The notes: generated from the sequence alone by a model not told the origin. 64,000 nt of DNA from Saturnia japonica (GCA_033032175.1 CM065323.1:2852001-2916000); one strand, 5' to 3'; shown: positions 1 to 12,204, numbered from the stretch's first letter. Program-made: numbers and translations.

Positions 1-859
1 CATATAACTATAGGATTTAGCATGCGAGAGAACGAGATAGAACACAATATATAGTGTTTTCTATTATCTCGATCTCCTCTTTGCACGTGTGTATGTGTGT
101 GTGTGTGTGTGCACTTGCGTAGTACGGAGCTTTGGGAACAGGCGTCATAGCCAGCGTGGTGTATTATTTACGTGTAACGTTTTATGTTTTCTGAAGGTTT
201 TACTTCTATCGTAGGTGAACTGCAGACACTTTTTATTACACACGGCCAAATTTCAAAGTGAATCTTATTTTTAAATTAATGTGTTCGAAGTCGCAGGTGG
301 TTATTGGTATAGCTTAATTTATTTTTAAAAAAAACAATGCAAGATTTTTTAAAGTCAATTTAGGCCACGTTTCTTGCTGGGTAATAATTTCTTATTCCAA
401 TATAATTTATTTCAATGTCATTCAGGTCTATTATGTAAAGGGTTTACACTGTATGTAAATGAAAATGATAATAATGTTATATAATTTTACCTTTTTGTAA
501 TAGTTTTACTTGTATATTTCCCATATCGGTTGTAATACTGTTGGTCACATATGTACATAATATGCACTTTAAAAACATTAAAGTAAATTTTATGTTAATT
601 ATCTGTTGTATCTTTTTTTCTAAAACAATATTCTTTTCTTTAACAATTACTCCGTGTTTATTGAAACGGGGCATTCGTCGTATCCATAAAGCTGGTGTTC
701 ACATTGCTAAAGTCTACAAAATATTCAAGTGAAGAGAGTCTGGGGATTTTCTCTTATCACGCGCCGACGGTTCTTAGCTTTTATTGCACTACACGCCCGA
801 CCACCATGATAGCATCGGTATACATGCAGAAATAATTCATAGATGGACGCGCCGCGTAT
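1..859. other. AT-rich non-coding stretch with a GT microsatellite
   Basis: I see no supported gene. A GT-rich microsatellite lies at about 86-111. The short open frames around 480-730 are AT-rich, overlap on both strands and match nothing I recognise. Confidence 0.6.
86..111. repeat. (GT)n microsatellite
   Basis: About 26 bases of alternating G and T with one interruption by A. It is a simple sequence repeat. Confidence 0.9.
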
Positions 860-945
860 GTTATACGTCAGATTTTGAAAAAAGCCTCATCGTGTTGTAG
901 GGTTCGATCCCCCACACAAGCCCAGGTTTTATACTATAAACATTA
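860..945 (+). repeat. Degenerate tRNA-derived SINE head (box B only)
   Basis: GGTTCGATCCC at 901-911 matches the pol III box B consensus of tRNA genes. No acceptable box A or tRNA cloverleaf is visible upstream, so a decayed SINE fragment is more likely than a tRNA gene. Confidence 0.35.
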
Positions 946-962
946 TGTTTAGTATTTATTCT

Positions 963-1560
963 CTAAAGTTCAATAAAAATAAAATAAAATAAAGTTCTAT
1001 AGTTCCCTAAAGTGATCCATATGGATCCCTGGTGGCCTATTTGTAGCTTCAAGGGGTCCACGTAAGTGAAAACAAAATTTGGGGGTCTGGGAGTTGTAAA
1101 AAGGGTCGACAAAATAGTAAATTCCATATAAGCAAGTCGTGACGAAAACTTTGACTTTCTTTCTATAAATACAATAATAAAATATGATAGTGCCTTTGTA
1201 CTTGCATAATACTTTTTTTTTACAATAAACCTATAATTTAGTATATATTTCAAGGTCAAGGTTTATGGAATGTGATGAAGAAATGGAGCAAAATTCACAG
1301 AATTTCATGATTATATGCCTCAGTCATGGGAAAATTCGGAATCGATGATGGGGTGACCTTATAAAAACGATGTCTTGTCGAAAGATTGTTGAACGATGAT
1401 GAATTTGTCTTCGGAATTTTGTAATGAAAACTGTATAGTGTTTAGTGGGGGTCTACCCTATAGAGTAAAAATTGGTAAGGGGTCTACGAGACAAAATAGT
1501 TTGGCGACCTTTAGGCTAGGTGTTAATTATATACAAAGGAATACTAATAATTTTTAATTT
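963..1560. other. Possible DNA-transposon relic with repeated GGGGTCYAC motifs
   Basis: The motif GGGGTCCAC/GGGGTCTAC appears near 1053 and again near 1446 and 1480, and a 14-base palindrome centred on CATATG lies at 1014-1027. Such motifs recur in hAT-type repeats I remember from insects, but I could not pair terminal inverted repeats, so the call is weak. Confidence 0.2.
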
Positions 1561-1640
1561 TTCAGATTATGTCTATTAAATAATCAAAATCGTGACTTGA
1601 AAACGGGTAATTTGTTTCTGGAATTAGCTCGTACGGCTCT

Positions 1641-1860
1641 TTTATTTCGATCTGACCTTACACTTAGCCTGAGGAGCCCTATCCAAAAACAGGGCCGTTT
1701 ATGGCTTTTACAGCTTTACCGGGCTTGGGGGCGAGCTCCTAAGGCACTCAGCCGCGAAAGCGTGGGCAACATGCTCGCAAGGGTGCCAAAGTGGCCGGAC
1801 CTCGGCTTGGGCTGTTGCCGCGATTGCAAAGAAGCTCGCACGGCTCCTGCGTTATAATCA
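1641..1860 (-). mobile_element. Jockey-like LINE 3' UTR fragment
   Basis: This GC-rich stretch aligns by eye over its length with the 3' UTR of the LINE at 58,182-58,375, in the same orientation. Shared landmarks are the TCTGACCTT edge next to the A-tail side, the block around TTTACCGGGCTTGGGGG, and the block ending TTGCCGCGATTGCAA. It contains no RT coding sequence, so it is a strongly 5'-truncated, diverged copy. The open frame across it is a by-product of its base composition. Confidence 0.75.
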
Positions 1861-2924
1861 TCGTTCCAGTCTAACCTAACCAATTCAGTTAGTTTATAAA
1901 CCTACAAAAATTTAACCATCATATTGCAACGTTTAATATCCTTACACAATCTAGCGGCAGTTTCTCTATAAACTAATATTTTGTACAATTATCCTGCCAT
2001 ATATACATAAAATAATCGTCGGAACTCACTCCGGATCACTCTCGCACGGTCTCGCTCGTCCTCGAAATTCTGTCACGTACTCCAAAAACCATTGTTCTCA
2101 AGCCAGAGTGTTCGTGAAAAAGGTTTAGAAACTTACATCATATCGCAACCCTGTCGGCATCGGTCAGCGAGTTAAAATGACTTGTACGTTCTCTAGCTTG
2201 ATTCATTCCCATCGTATTTGCTATTCGCTCAATTCGAAGTTGGTTTTATATCGCATGAGATCAACCAACTTGTGTGACTAAGAAAAAAACTGTGATTTGT
2301 TTGGAAATAAATGGTTGCTTATGTGAATTTATAAAATTAATATAGTGACTAAATAATACGCCTAATTTAAGGTATATAATAGAACGAAATCTTTGATTCA
2401 TGAATACATAAATAGTTATAACTGAATGCAGATCAGCTTATAAATTTCAAGGCGGCTAAATTTCAAACAGCTGGTTACTCTAGCTGTTACCAAAATATGA
2501 ATCATTAAAACGAATATTGTTTTCGACTCTTACCATATGTGATCGTGATTCAGTTTGATGTCATGTAATTGGTGAGTATTAATTTAACAAATAAAGTGAT
2601 GAACAAAGCCATAAATTTTAGCAAACAAAAAACGCGATGACTGTAAACGCAATTGACACCCGTATGTCTACACCGCGGTAATGCACAGTTATCACCATAT
2701 TTACTTGTAACGAGCGAGACACGACTATTTGCTGATTTGAATATAAACACTCTTTTGTGGTAATTTTATTTTCTCCCTTTCTACAATTCCAAATTCATAC
2801 AAAAAGGCCGTTTCATTGGATGAGACTAATAGTCAATGAATTACATTTAAACCTTTATCAAAAGTTATTTTTGTAGCTATCTTGAGTTTTTATTAATCGT
2901 TATTTGTTTTAGCGTTGTTGCCAC
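1861..2924. other. AT-rich stretch, nothing recognised
   Basis: No gene, RNA or repeat could be supported. Short open frames do not resemble known proteins. Confidence 0.5.
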
Positions 2925-3190
2925 TATCTCATCTGCACTTAAGTGGCGATGTAGCCTAAAATGGTAGGCAAGGCTCTCAAGTGCAGCTGCCGAAACACAC
3001 CAATTGATGTTTGGCGACAGATTTTTAACTTGAGGGTAGTAGCTAACCAGGCGGGCATTAGAAAAAGCTCTATCACCATCGAATGGTTTCATCACAAGGT
3101 TTTCCTTCACCGAAAGCTGAGGCTTATTGCAGAGATACGAACACACGGAGTCCGTACACGCTACCAACTGACCCATCACTGTTTAGTGGT
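2925..3190 (+). repeat. Interspersed repeat family RF-D, copy 1
   Basis: This segment matches the reverse complement of 21,225-21,405. Both carry the block around CCAGGCGGGYATTAGAAAAA, then a TTCACC-to-TTCGAA-like block. Partial copies lie at 15,838-16,010 and 27,085-27,180. The overlapping open frames on both strands here are repeat by-products. The family is probably a SINE or a LINE 3' end; I cannot name it. Confidence 0.6.
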
Positions 3191-4146
3191 AGTGTTCAAA
3201 TCCTAGAACACAGTCGTGGAGCATTTTCAAGTGAAAAGAGGTAGGGCACCAGATAAACTTCTTTGAAGATTTCATAGTTGTCAAAATCATGACTTGCATT
3301 AGCCGTTATTGTATCTCATTCTCTTTCTTACAAGCTAAATCCTATAGATGTATACGTTTGTGTCTTTTTAATGTCACTTTTATATTTCATGACGTTCCAA
3401 ATCAGAAACGTACTAAAAAAAATTTCACTTCAAAATAATCTGTATATTAATACGTGAAACAAAAACTTTGTACCCCTTTTTAAGCGTATTGCGTGCACGG
3501 AAGACTGAGATTTGGCATGGTTAAAGTTTATATGGAGAAGGAGTGCAGAAAGCTAAAATTTATCTATAATATCTGTTACTATAATATATTAAATAAAATA
3601 AATTAATACTGCGAATCCTAACCCGAACAGTGTCATTTATCTTAGACCCCCAAAAAAATATTGACATTGTCCCTCAAAGAAAAGTGACAGTAAGTTATAT
3701 AATATTCATTGTTTAAGTTCATACTGCAATTGTGAAACAGAAAATAGTCTATGATTAAAATGTCGCCAGTCGAATTTCGATCATTGGGCGACCGCTAGTC
3801 CGAATAAATGTATATATCCCCGATTAAATTTCTTTTCGATTCTTTTCGATAGCTGCGTTGTTTCCCAAATCGTCGGAAGTGTTTTGACGTTCATAAGTTC
3901 CTCTAAAGAGCCTGAATTGAAAAAAGAATTTTTGGTTGATCAAATCACGAAATACTAAGTTGAACTATTAAAATCTATACAAAGTAATATGCTTCAATTC
4001 GTTAATACGTGAATACAAAAACCACAGAACGCTATGTCGCTACGTATACCCATATGCCCTTCCCACAATTCAAACCACATTCATATGAAATATCGCTGTA
4101 ATCATTTTCATAATAATTAATACAATATTTAAAACATATTTAATCA
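3191..4146. other. AT-rich stretch, nothing recognised
   Basis: No supported feature. The sequence is AT-rich without long open frames. Confidence 0.5.
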
Positions 4147-4360
4147 CTAGTTGTGTCCCGCGGATTCACCCACATACAATTTGGATTTTACGTTCTTCTT
4201 ATACATACAGATTGGTTGACGTTTATGGTCACTGCTTTGCTCCTATGGGTCGTAGCATGATGTTATATAGCTTACCTTCCTCGATAAATAGGCAGTGTCG
4301 GTTTTAGTATTATCGGCGCGGCGCCCTGGGCGAGATTTCTATGATGCCAACTCCGTACTC
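4147..4360 (+). repeat. Interspersed repeat family RF-G, copy 1
   Basis: It begins with a version of the motif ACTAGCTGTGCCCCRCGGTT and TTCACCC, then a block around GATGTTATATAGCYTA. The same order is seen at 20,045-20,250. The head motif also occurs at 36,735 (plus) and 15,543 and 16,325 (minus). This head is common in lepidopteran genomes as a SINE or RTE-related repeat, from memory. Confidence 0.6.
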
Positions 4361-5340
4361 GTCACTGAACAAACGAAAAAAAATTTGAAATAAGGGACCA
4401 ATTAAAATAATAGCCTTTTATAAAAATTGAACTTTTACAAGCTTTTAAAATTATTTGATGTAACAGAATATTATATAACTTATTCACCTTTAAAGATAAG
4501 TACTAAATACAGTCCTTGCACAAAAGTATTATCATAATTTTAGTACTACTAAAATATTGAATAAAAGCTTCTGTTTAAAAAGTTAATTTATTAATAATTT
4601 TCTTTTTTCGTATTCGTCTCAGCAAACCCTTTCATTTAATACCCATATCATGGGGTTGCACAAAAACAATTGGTCCACCATCTTTGGCAGTCCGCTATAT
4701 TGGATTAAACACGACGGCACATAGCTAATCATGCATTTGTCATCCAAACGAAACGTGTATGGAAAATTTCCGCTCAATCGATTGAAGTCGTTGAAGATAA
4801 CTGTTTTAAAATTCAGTTTCTAGGTTTGAGCCAAGTAATAAAATCAGATAAAAGCTTGTAAAAATATTTTATTAGCGTAGTGTTGATAGAAATATTGATG
4901 AATTGTTGCCATTAAATAAAGAAAAGAAAGCATATGGATATAAAAATCAAAATGTATGTATTGAAATATAAACCATAAAACTCTTTGGTCATTATTTTTA
5001 AACACCAGATCAGTTAAAGAACGGTTGAAGGGTTTAAATCATTTGAATGAAAACACTATAATTATTCGAATTTGAGTATCAAGTTCTTTTGTACAAAGAC
5101 AGTGATCCTGTCGCGGCCATTTTGTAGGAAACGGCGGTAGAAGCTCGGGTCACTTCCGCTCTATTGTTGTTGGGAGTTGCTCTCTATCATTTCACTATCT
5201 TCGTCTTTTATAATATTATACTAAATTTTTCTTTAGTTACCAGACTAGTTATATTATTGATTAATACTCATTTCTTAATTTTCGCCACGTGAATAGAAAT
5301 AATACTTTTCTAATTATTCCTGTAATGTTCAAAAGCATAG
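4361..5340. other. AT-rich stretch, nothing recognised
   Basis: No gene or structured repeat could be supported here. Confidence 0.5.
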
Positions 5341-5790
5341 TTCTAAGAAGATGGCGGCTATCTTGTTAAAACTGGCCAGGGAGTTTTTGTGGCAACTTAA
5401 AATGCATATTAGTAGTTATTATTAATAATCCAATTCACTTAATCAAATGACATCAGGCGGAAGTTTTTTTTGGCGGGATATTGAAGTGACATGTTGTGGT
5501 TTTTATTTTTAATTCATTAACTTAGGTTTTTGACTCTATATTATGTAATATTGGTGGCGTTTTGCGTGATATAGTTTGGTTTTTGTGCATAAGTGAAGTG
5601 GATTATAAATATAAGCTGAAAGCATCATTCTGGGATCCCACAAAAAATTCCTAGAAAGTTCTAACAAGGATGCCACCATCTTGTTAGGATACTGAATCGT
5701 CATAACACATGACACTATAATTAACTCGATAATAGCAGTAATGGTCTTCACTAAAGAGAACGGGTTGCCAAGTTAGGAAGAAGAAGAAGA
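5341..5790 (+). repeat. Repeat family RF-A, longest copy, with foldback arms and GAA tail
   Basis: An arm at 5348-5409 is the imperfect reverse complement of 5621-5682 (AAGATGGYGGC at one edge, GCAT at the other), enclosing about 210 bases. The right half and a further 100 bases match 12,205-12,440, and the 3' part (GATAATRGCAGTAATGGTCT then GGAAGAAGAAG) recurs at 11,899, 41,330 and 41,880. The family ends in a GAA microsatellite, like many LINE-mobilised repeats. A fold-back DNA element is the alternative. Confidence 0.65.
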
Positions 5791-5994
5791 CATCAGAAAC
5801 ATGAAACGATTTTTTAATGTTTCTTTGTTTAAACACGCTAATCTCTAGAACTACCAGTTGGATTCGAAAAAATCTTTTTGTCTATTATAGCCAGATTCAT
5901 GAGGAATAGTATAGGTTATCTAACATTAGGCTTCAACTCTCAGTTTGCCTTAAATATTGATTTTCAATAAGTCGTAAATGGAAGGCCTCCCGAA

Positions 5995-6440
5995 CAATAT
6001 CCGCGTGCGCTGGCGTAATGGTTAATGATATGTAAATACAATGTTGTTCGCGCCACTTAATTGGCACTTCTTTTATATTTACCAATCCGCTTCAACGGCT
6101 ACCTGTCGTCCCCTTTCCGTCGCTGATTGGGAAGCTGTTTGTAATTACCAACAGTCTACGCTCGCCCGCACGCGTGTTGACATCGTGCATTACATTACGA
6201 CCCAGCTATATCAAGTGCACGTGCGCCCGGACGGCGCATGAACGTCGTCGTGAGTTATATTTACCCGCTATACAGTCCACTAAAACCTATCAAGGAACGC
6301 GCTGTACAACCTGAAGACCATCAACGAGGTGGCGTAGCGTATTCCCGGTCTGCACCGGTTATGGAGCTACAGGTCAGTCTGTTTCTTTTATCAGCGACCA
6401 TCCCGCCGTTGTTGACGCGCTCGGCTATATAGTTTAGCCG
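5995..6440. other. GC-richer island, unidentified
   Basis: This stretch is clearly GC-richer than its surroundings and carries short open frames on both strands, none recognisable. A tRNA box A-like TGGCGTAATGG lies at about 6012. It is probably a fragment of a mobile element, but I could not match it elsewhere in the window. Confidence 0.3.
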
Positions 6441-6727
6441 CCGCGCTAACATTTGTTTTACAAAAATATTGGCTCTTAGTAGATCTAAAAAAAGGCCCGT
6501 GATAGCTTGCATATGTCTATTTCTTATAAATAAGCAACAATAAGGTTTGCCAATTGCGGGTGCAATTTACTAAATTTTGTATTTAATGTTTAAAAAAGCA
6601 TGACTATTTTTTTATACAATAATATCTTGAATATTAATTTTTACATATTTTTATATTATTATTTTATATTTGTATTATTACATATTATATTATTTTTATT
6701 TTGTTTATTTAATATTTATAATTTACT
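6441..6727. other. Low-complexity AT-rich linker
   Basis: TTATT/TATTA-rich sequence without coding or structural signals. Confidence 0.6.
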
Positions 6728-6975
6728 ATAGGCACTGTCCCTAATGGTAACCACAGTACAATCCTAAAACAACGGCGACTACCGAGAGATCGTAGTCCAT
6801 CGACAGTCACTGCTGTCGTGCTGGCCTGCAATAATTTAATTGGATATGGACAGACTGATCCCGATACGGGACACGCAAAACCGAGTCACTATGACGGACT
6901 TTTCACCACGTGCAGGGTGGTCGCGACCCAGTCGGGCAAAAAACCCTATCACCCCGCTATTGCTTAGGCTTGACT
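6728..6975 (+). repeat. Repeat family RF-B, copy 1 (hairpin-core repeat)
   Basis: It starts GGCACTGTCC and contains the family core: CGGCGACTACCGA, then the near-inverse TCGACAGTCACTGCTGTC, then GCTGGCCTGCA. The reverse complement of 10,905-11,205 aligns along the whole length, including GAGTCACTATGACGGACTTT. Nine copies of the core are recognisable in the window. Confidence 0.75.
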
Positions 6976-7099
6976 TAGGTTAATTAATTCGACCCCCTCA
7001 CACCCATAGGATTACGTATGAATTTGGTAAAGGGCGGACGCTAAATATGACCTGTTGTAAATTGATTGATTGTAAAGTAACAAAGTTACTTATCGTGGG

Positions 7100-8997
7100 C
7101 AGAGTTCTCCAGATTGCTTTTTAGGAATTTCCCCATGGCACCCAAAAGAATTCCCCAAAATGATACTATTTCAGAAACTTTTCCCCAAAAAACTGAAACC
7201 TGCCTATTCCTTTAAATATTTGTTTATTTTTAGTATGGGCAGCATTAAGAGGCGGGGATACGTACTTAGAATCATAAAAGTACCATATTACTTGAGCAAA
7301 CATTTCACTACTTATTTATTTATTTATAAAAGGCACTGCTACAGAGAACAAACTAAACTTATACTATAAAAACATAACTATAAATGTAACACAATAGAAT
7401 TTGCACTCCGATTAAAGCAACGCACAACGTTCTCATAATAACAATTAGTAACATAATAATAATTTACAATTTACTTAGACATATCTTCAGGTAACCACTC
7501 GCACTACAATTAAACACATCCAAGTCCTTACTATGTTCATTATGTGCTCTACACATTCGCAGAACTGGATCATAATAAGCAACATTATTAGAACAGTATT
7601 TTATATGAAAAAGTGTTTGTGTTCGTCTGCTGCTTGTTTTAAGTGAGAATTGGCTCAACAATTCACTGGTATCCCATTTGGCATTCACTATCTTATGAAG
7701 GACAGAGTAACCACTGATCTTTCAATTTGTAAATAAAAACGTATTCTGACCAGATAAACAAAAAAGATGGCTATATGGGAGTCACATTTGCTTTCTTCGT
7801 GCATTTTTCTCTGTTGTATTGATTTTCTATCAGTAGTTATAGTTACTTCAAAAATAGATAACAGAGCTATTAAGCGGCTTAGTAAATAACAAAAGCATAA
7901 CTACAGCCGCATAATTTATATAGTACATATCTAATATGAAATACAAATTTTCTCTACCATAAAAATTATAGAAACACATTCAAAATTCCAAATTTATTTA
8001 TTATACACTAGATTTTCTAATATTTACACAGTGAGTTTCAAACATGCAATGTAACATATGTTTTTACCCTACCGCAAAAAGGGAAGGTTATTTTTTTCCA
8101 GCGTATGTATTTAAGTATGTCTATTTTTTTGGAAAGCTCCGTAGCCTAAACAGTTTGCGGAGTTTTATCATATGAGGTGTCGTTAAATTCGTCGTAATTG
8201 TGGGAATGACATAGGCCGAGATTGTTATCGTAAATTCGAAAAAAACTTAATACGCATGGTAATGTCGAGGATGAGAAACGTGAAAAGTTCTCTCTTTCAG
8301 ACCAAAGGTCCTAAAGGTTACTTACATAATGTTTGCTTATTCGTATGTTGCAGTAACGCCGGCCGACTATTGCCATTATTAACAATAATGAAGGATAGCT
8401 GGCAGTGGAATAATAATAGTGTCTTCAATAATTTCTTATAAATTGCGTAGGAATAATGAAATTGCTCGTTGCTGTAATAATTACCAGCTTTGAACCAGTA
8501 ACGCTAAAAGAAAGGGGATTTGAAGAGAAAGAGACTAAGTACATCATCCAACAGAGACAGTACAGTCAAATTTTCGAGCTACTATAAAAAAACAGTAAAT
8601 ATTTTCAAAAACGAGTATGTGTAGTTTGAATTAAAATATCAGAGATGGCATTAGCAGAAGCTAAAACCGTACATGTACGTATCGCACATTTACGACAATT
8701 GCATGCCCTCGTAAGATAGCAAATTATACGAAAATAAAGTAATTTTAACCATAAAAATATTCAAAAATAGGTCCTCTGTAGCAGAAATTGGTGTAGTACG
8801 ACAATTTTGGTCCAATACAGAGAAATACGATAATTTTGAATTTGATGGTACGATAATTGTCGCGCTTTAGGTTGTGAACCGTGATTAGAAATAGTCGTTA
8901 GTAGTACGGCTTTGCAGATAAAGTTCTTCCCCAAAATTTCCCCAGCGACATTATTTTCCCCAAAATGGGGAATAAACGCCCCAATCTGGAGACCCTG
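7100..8997. mobile_element. hAT-like DNA transposon, non-autonomous, with TIRs and 8-bp target duplication
   Basis: The left end reads CAGAGTTCTCCAGATTG and the reverse complement of the right end reads CAGGGTCTCCAGATTGGGG. Subterminal TTCCCCAAAA blocks occur at both ends. The 8 bases outside are ATCGTGGG (7092-7099) and AACGTGGG (8998-9005), 7 of 8 identical, as expected of hAT target duplications. Inside I see no hAT transposase; the best frame (minus 7464-7688, 74 codons) is unrecognised. An RF-E copy is nested at 8070-8225. I infer a non-autonomous or decayed hAT element. Confidence 0.75.
8070..8225 (+). repeat. Repeat family RF-E, copy 1
   Basis: The order TACCC-CGCAAAAAGG, GCGTATGTAT, CTATTTTTTTGG, GTAGCCTAAACNG, GAGGTGTCGTTA matches 18,345-18,515 and the reverse complement of 37,640-37,815. 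This repeat is very common in lepidopteran genomes as I remember them, of uncertain class. Here it sits inside the hAT-like element. Confidence 0.7.
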
Positions 8998-9005
8998 AAC
9001 GTGGG

Positions 9006-9515
9006 TTATGAGCTAAACTGAATAAAGTGTCCAACTCGATTAACACTAAAAAAACACATACATATAAAGGATTGGCTCTGCTGTGTTATGACCAGATTTG
9101 TAAGCACTGTTTATGTACAGTAAGTGTGGTTAATGGTGAGAGTCCCACCCACGACCCATCTTCGTCGACGTGAAATTCGAGGGCATTATCAATGGTCCAT
9201 GGTTTCAAAACCTTGTTTATATTCATTCATTTATTTGGTATTTTTGTGGAATAATTTCTGAGGATTGTCCTTTGTCTGGATTCAATACACAAGTACAATA
9301 CATGGTCAACGCCATGATTTACTGTTTGACAGCCAGATGCCTGCGTACACGGATCCATGCTATTCGCTGTATTCATATCGTCCATTATCTTCAGGCATCA
9401 ATTAGTGAACTAAAATAGAATATAGGTAATACCTAGGCAGAGACAGTTCTTTGTTTATGAATGAACATCAGTTATTTAAAACCTTATGTACGTTTAGTAT
9501 GTAAGTTATACTTTC
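9006..9515. other. Unassigned stretch
   Basis: An 82-codon open frame (plus 9170-9418) has no recognisable motif. Nothing else is supported. Confidence 0.45.
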
Positions 9516-9740
9516 TTTGGCGTAGGTAACAAAACAAAAATAGCTGCTAAAATTTTATCCCTCGTGCCGACAAAATGTCATCAATGATAATAATGTGAAT
9601 TCATTAAACTGGTTTTAAAATTTTTTCATTGGCTAAAAAGAATAATAATGATAATAATAATATACGAATATTAATATACTAATTAGTATTTTAATTGATA
9701 AAAATTTTTACGCTATTTTTGTTTTGTTACCTACGCCAAA
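9516..9740. mobile_element. MITE with 29-bp perfect terminal inverted repeats
   Basis: The 29 bases at 9516-9544 (TTTGGCGTAGGTAACAAAAC and the following nine) are the exact reverse complement of 9712-9740. The 167-base interior is AT-rich and non-coding. Size and structure fit a miniature inverted-repeat element. No unambiguous target duplication is visible, so the superfamily is open. Confidence 0.8.
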
Positions 9741-10634
9741 TACGTTTTTTTTTTTTTGCAAGTGCATGTTTTTTTGAACCTAATTATCTTTTGAATAAAG
9801 ATTTTCTCAAATTAATTTAGGAAGATTTTAATTTTAAACTAGCGGGTAGATTACTGTTGAATCTGAATAAAATTAAACTATTTATATGAATAATTATAAG
9901 TCAAACTTTACAATATCATATTTTGTTGTTTTACTATCCCTAAAACAAAACTAATATAATTAGCCTCGAATGGAATGTTTTGGACGATTTTGGGTTTATG
10001 TTACAAACATAATAAAGCCTTTATTATCTCTGACAAGTCTCATGAACCGTATATTGAATAATATTAAATTTGTTCAATATAAGCTAAAAGGTCTAGTTGC
10101 GTTTGTATCAATATTATTTTGGTTAAGTTGAAAGTAGCGTATTTGAATATTGCACTGGGCTGATCAAATTACATTGTAAGAGAGGTAGGATACAGAGAAA
10201 ACTCTTTGGAATTTTATTTATTTTATTTTTCTGTTACGGTAACACTTAAATGATAAACTTTTTTTGAAAATTGTAACCTACTTTATGTGAAACTAACTTG
10301 CGCTATATGCAAGAGTTATAAAAATAACACTTTAAAGTACAAACTATTCAACAAACTATTTAGTTTTTTGTGTTTCTACCGTGAGTGGGGTTTCCGGAGT
10401 TCCTTGAAGAAGCGAGATTGAAGAAGCTCTCTTCTAGACATCTCCAAAAAATCTCCACCCTACAGCCTATCGTAAACAAATAACGTTGTAATATATTCCT
10501 GCTATAAGGTTTTCAGAGATAATTTATAAAGGGCATTCAGGTTCGGCAAAGTGCTAGTGATGCGTTATATCTATGGTGTTACAAGCGTCAATAAGCTAAG
10601 ATAAAACTTAGGTGCCAACTTAACAGCATGAAAA
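9741..10634. other. AT-rich stretch with a T13 run
   Basis: A homopolymer T run lies at 9745-9757, next to the MITE. No gene could be supported in the rest. Confidence 0.5.
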
Positions 10635-10860
10635 AAACAGTAGTTCCGATCTCCGCAACAACAAAGAAGTTTGCAAAGTGTTGCGTGTACCCGAAATGTG
10701 GAGTTGTAAAATCGCCTCTCGGCCAGCGTGTTCCCTCCCTCCTACAAAAGTCAGATCTTTCAGCCGTTAAGAGACATTTGTACAGGTCGGTATCATGGCG
10801 ACATTTACCGCTAGGTTGTCACCAGCAGCCGCCATTGTTTATGGATTTACACCTACTTTC
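10635..10860 (-). repeat. Repeat family RF-B, copy 2
   Basis: Read on the minus strand it aligns with 35,085-35,315: a GGCGGCTGCTGGTGACA-like core, then AGATCTGACTTTTGTAGGAGGGAGGGAACACGCTGGCC, here split around the shared GGAGGGAACAC motif. The overlapping plus-strand open frame of 80 codons is a by-product. Confidence 0.65.
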
Positions 10861-10904
10861 AATCAGGTAGGTATGGGGTGTAAGAGGTGTTGAATTACAT
10901 GTTT

Positions 10905-11205
10905 TAAGCTGAGACGTCTAAGTGCACTCTGCTGAGTAACCAACGATGAAATAGCGATAGCGGGGCGGGGTGGCAGGGTTGTTTGACAGACTGGGTCACG
11001 ATCACCATGCATGTGGTGAAAAGTCCGTCATAGTGACTCGCTTTTGCGTGTCGCGTTTCGGAATCAGCCTGTACATATCCAGTTAAATTAATGCAGGCCA
11101 CCATGAGAGCGGTGACCGTCAATGGATTATGATCTGTCGGTGGTCGCCGCTGGGTTTGGATTCTACTGTGCTACCATCAGGGACAATACCGTCATATAGC
11201 CGTGC
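10905..11205 (-). repeat. Repeat family RF-B, copy 3
   Basis: It is the inverted counterpart of 6728-6975, lying about 4 kb away. On the minus strand it starts GACGGTATTGTCCCTGATGG and contains CGGCGACCACCGA and CGGTCACCGCT. The 72-codon frame on this strand is not conserved as a protein in the other copies. Confidence 0.75.
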
Positions 11206-11898
11206 TATATATATACATTTATAGAAATGTAATCATTTTATAGTGATTTTTAACAAAGTTATTTACAGTAGTAAGATTTCTAACATGTTAACTTCAATTA
11301 TTGTTTTTAATTTAATTTACAACGAGTTAAGTAACTTTATATGTGTAAATACAAGTAATTTGAGTATACAATAGAAATTTCTAACTATTTAAATAATTTT
11401 CATTTTCGGTTTCGGTTGGGTATTACTAATTTGTATTTAATTCTAGTAAAAAAATTACTTAGTTCGTTAAATTATCTATCTTTTTGTCAACATACATGAA
11501 CTTTTCAAGATTTTCAAAGTTAAGATAAAAAAATTCTTCTAACTTGTAAAAATCAATGCATTTTCATATAAATATAACGTGTCAAAGTGTAATTCAATTA
11601 TAGACTATAAAGCCCACAGTGTAACGCTTCGCAAAATTTGACTATTATTATAAAATATAAATTATATTTCAATATTATCATATTATATCAATTTACCAGA
11701 GACAAAGAACCTTTTGTAAGCTTTTAATCTCAATTAAACTTTAATCAGAAGATATTGTGTAACTTTACGTACGTATGTATTCAATAATCACTGATATTTA
11801 TTACATAATGATATAACATAAGTCGTTCTATGTTGTTATATGGAATCTAAATACTATATTACTATAATCATAGATGTAGTATACTACATCATCATCAT
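11206..11898. other. AT-rich stretch, nothing recognised
   Basis: No gene or repeat supported, apart from a short ATC repeat at about 11,888. Confidence 0.5.
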
Positions 11899-11962
11899 CT
11901 ATTCGCTTGATAATGGCAGTAATGGTCTTTATTAAAGCGAACTAGTCAGGAAGAAGAAGAAA
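11899..11962 (+). repeat. Repeat family RF-A, 3' fragment
   Basis: It contains GATAATGGCAGTAATGGTCT and ends AGGAAGAAGAAG, like the 3' ends at 5790, 41,385 and 41,938. Confidence 0.7.
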
Positions 11963-12204
11963 ATGAAAGGCAGCGCTCGTCGCTAATTTTAACTTTTAGA
12001 TACAATTTTAATATAGTTTATTGTTATGATATTGTTATGTATTTTTATTTAACTAAGCTTTAAAAAAGCGAGTCAAAAAGCCTAAAGACAAGATTGATTC
12101 AGAATTATGCCTTAACTTCAATGTTGCAGACTGAGCATAGCTACTGTACTAAGAAATAATTGATATTGATTTTACAAACCAATTGAATTAATCAGATTAT
12201 AAAA

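Noticed and set aside
1597..1857. An 86-codon protein-coding gene
   Set aside because: The sequence is a fragment of the LINE 3' UTR also present at 58,182-58,375, where it is non-coding.
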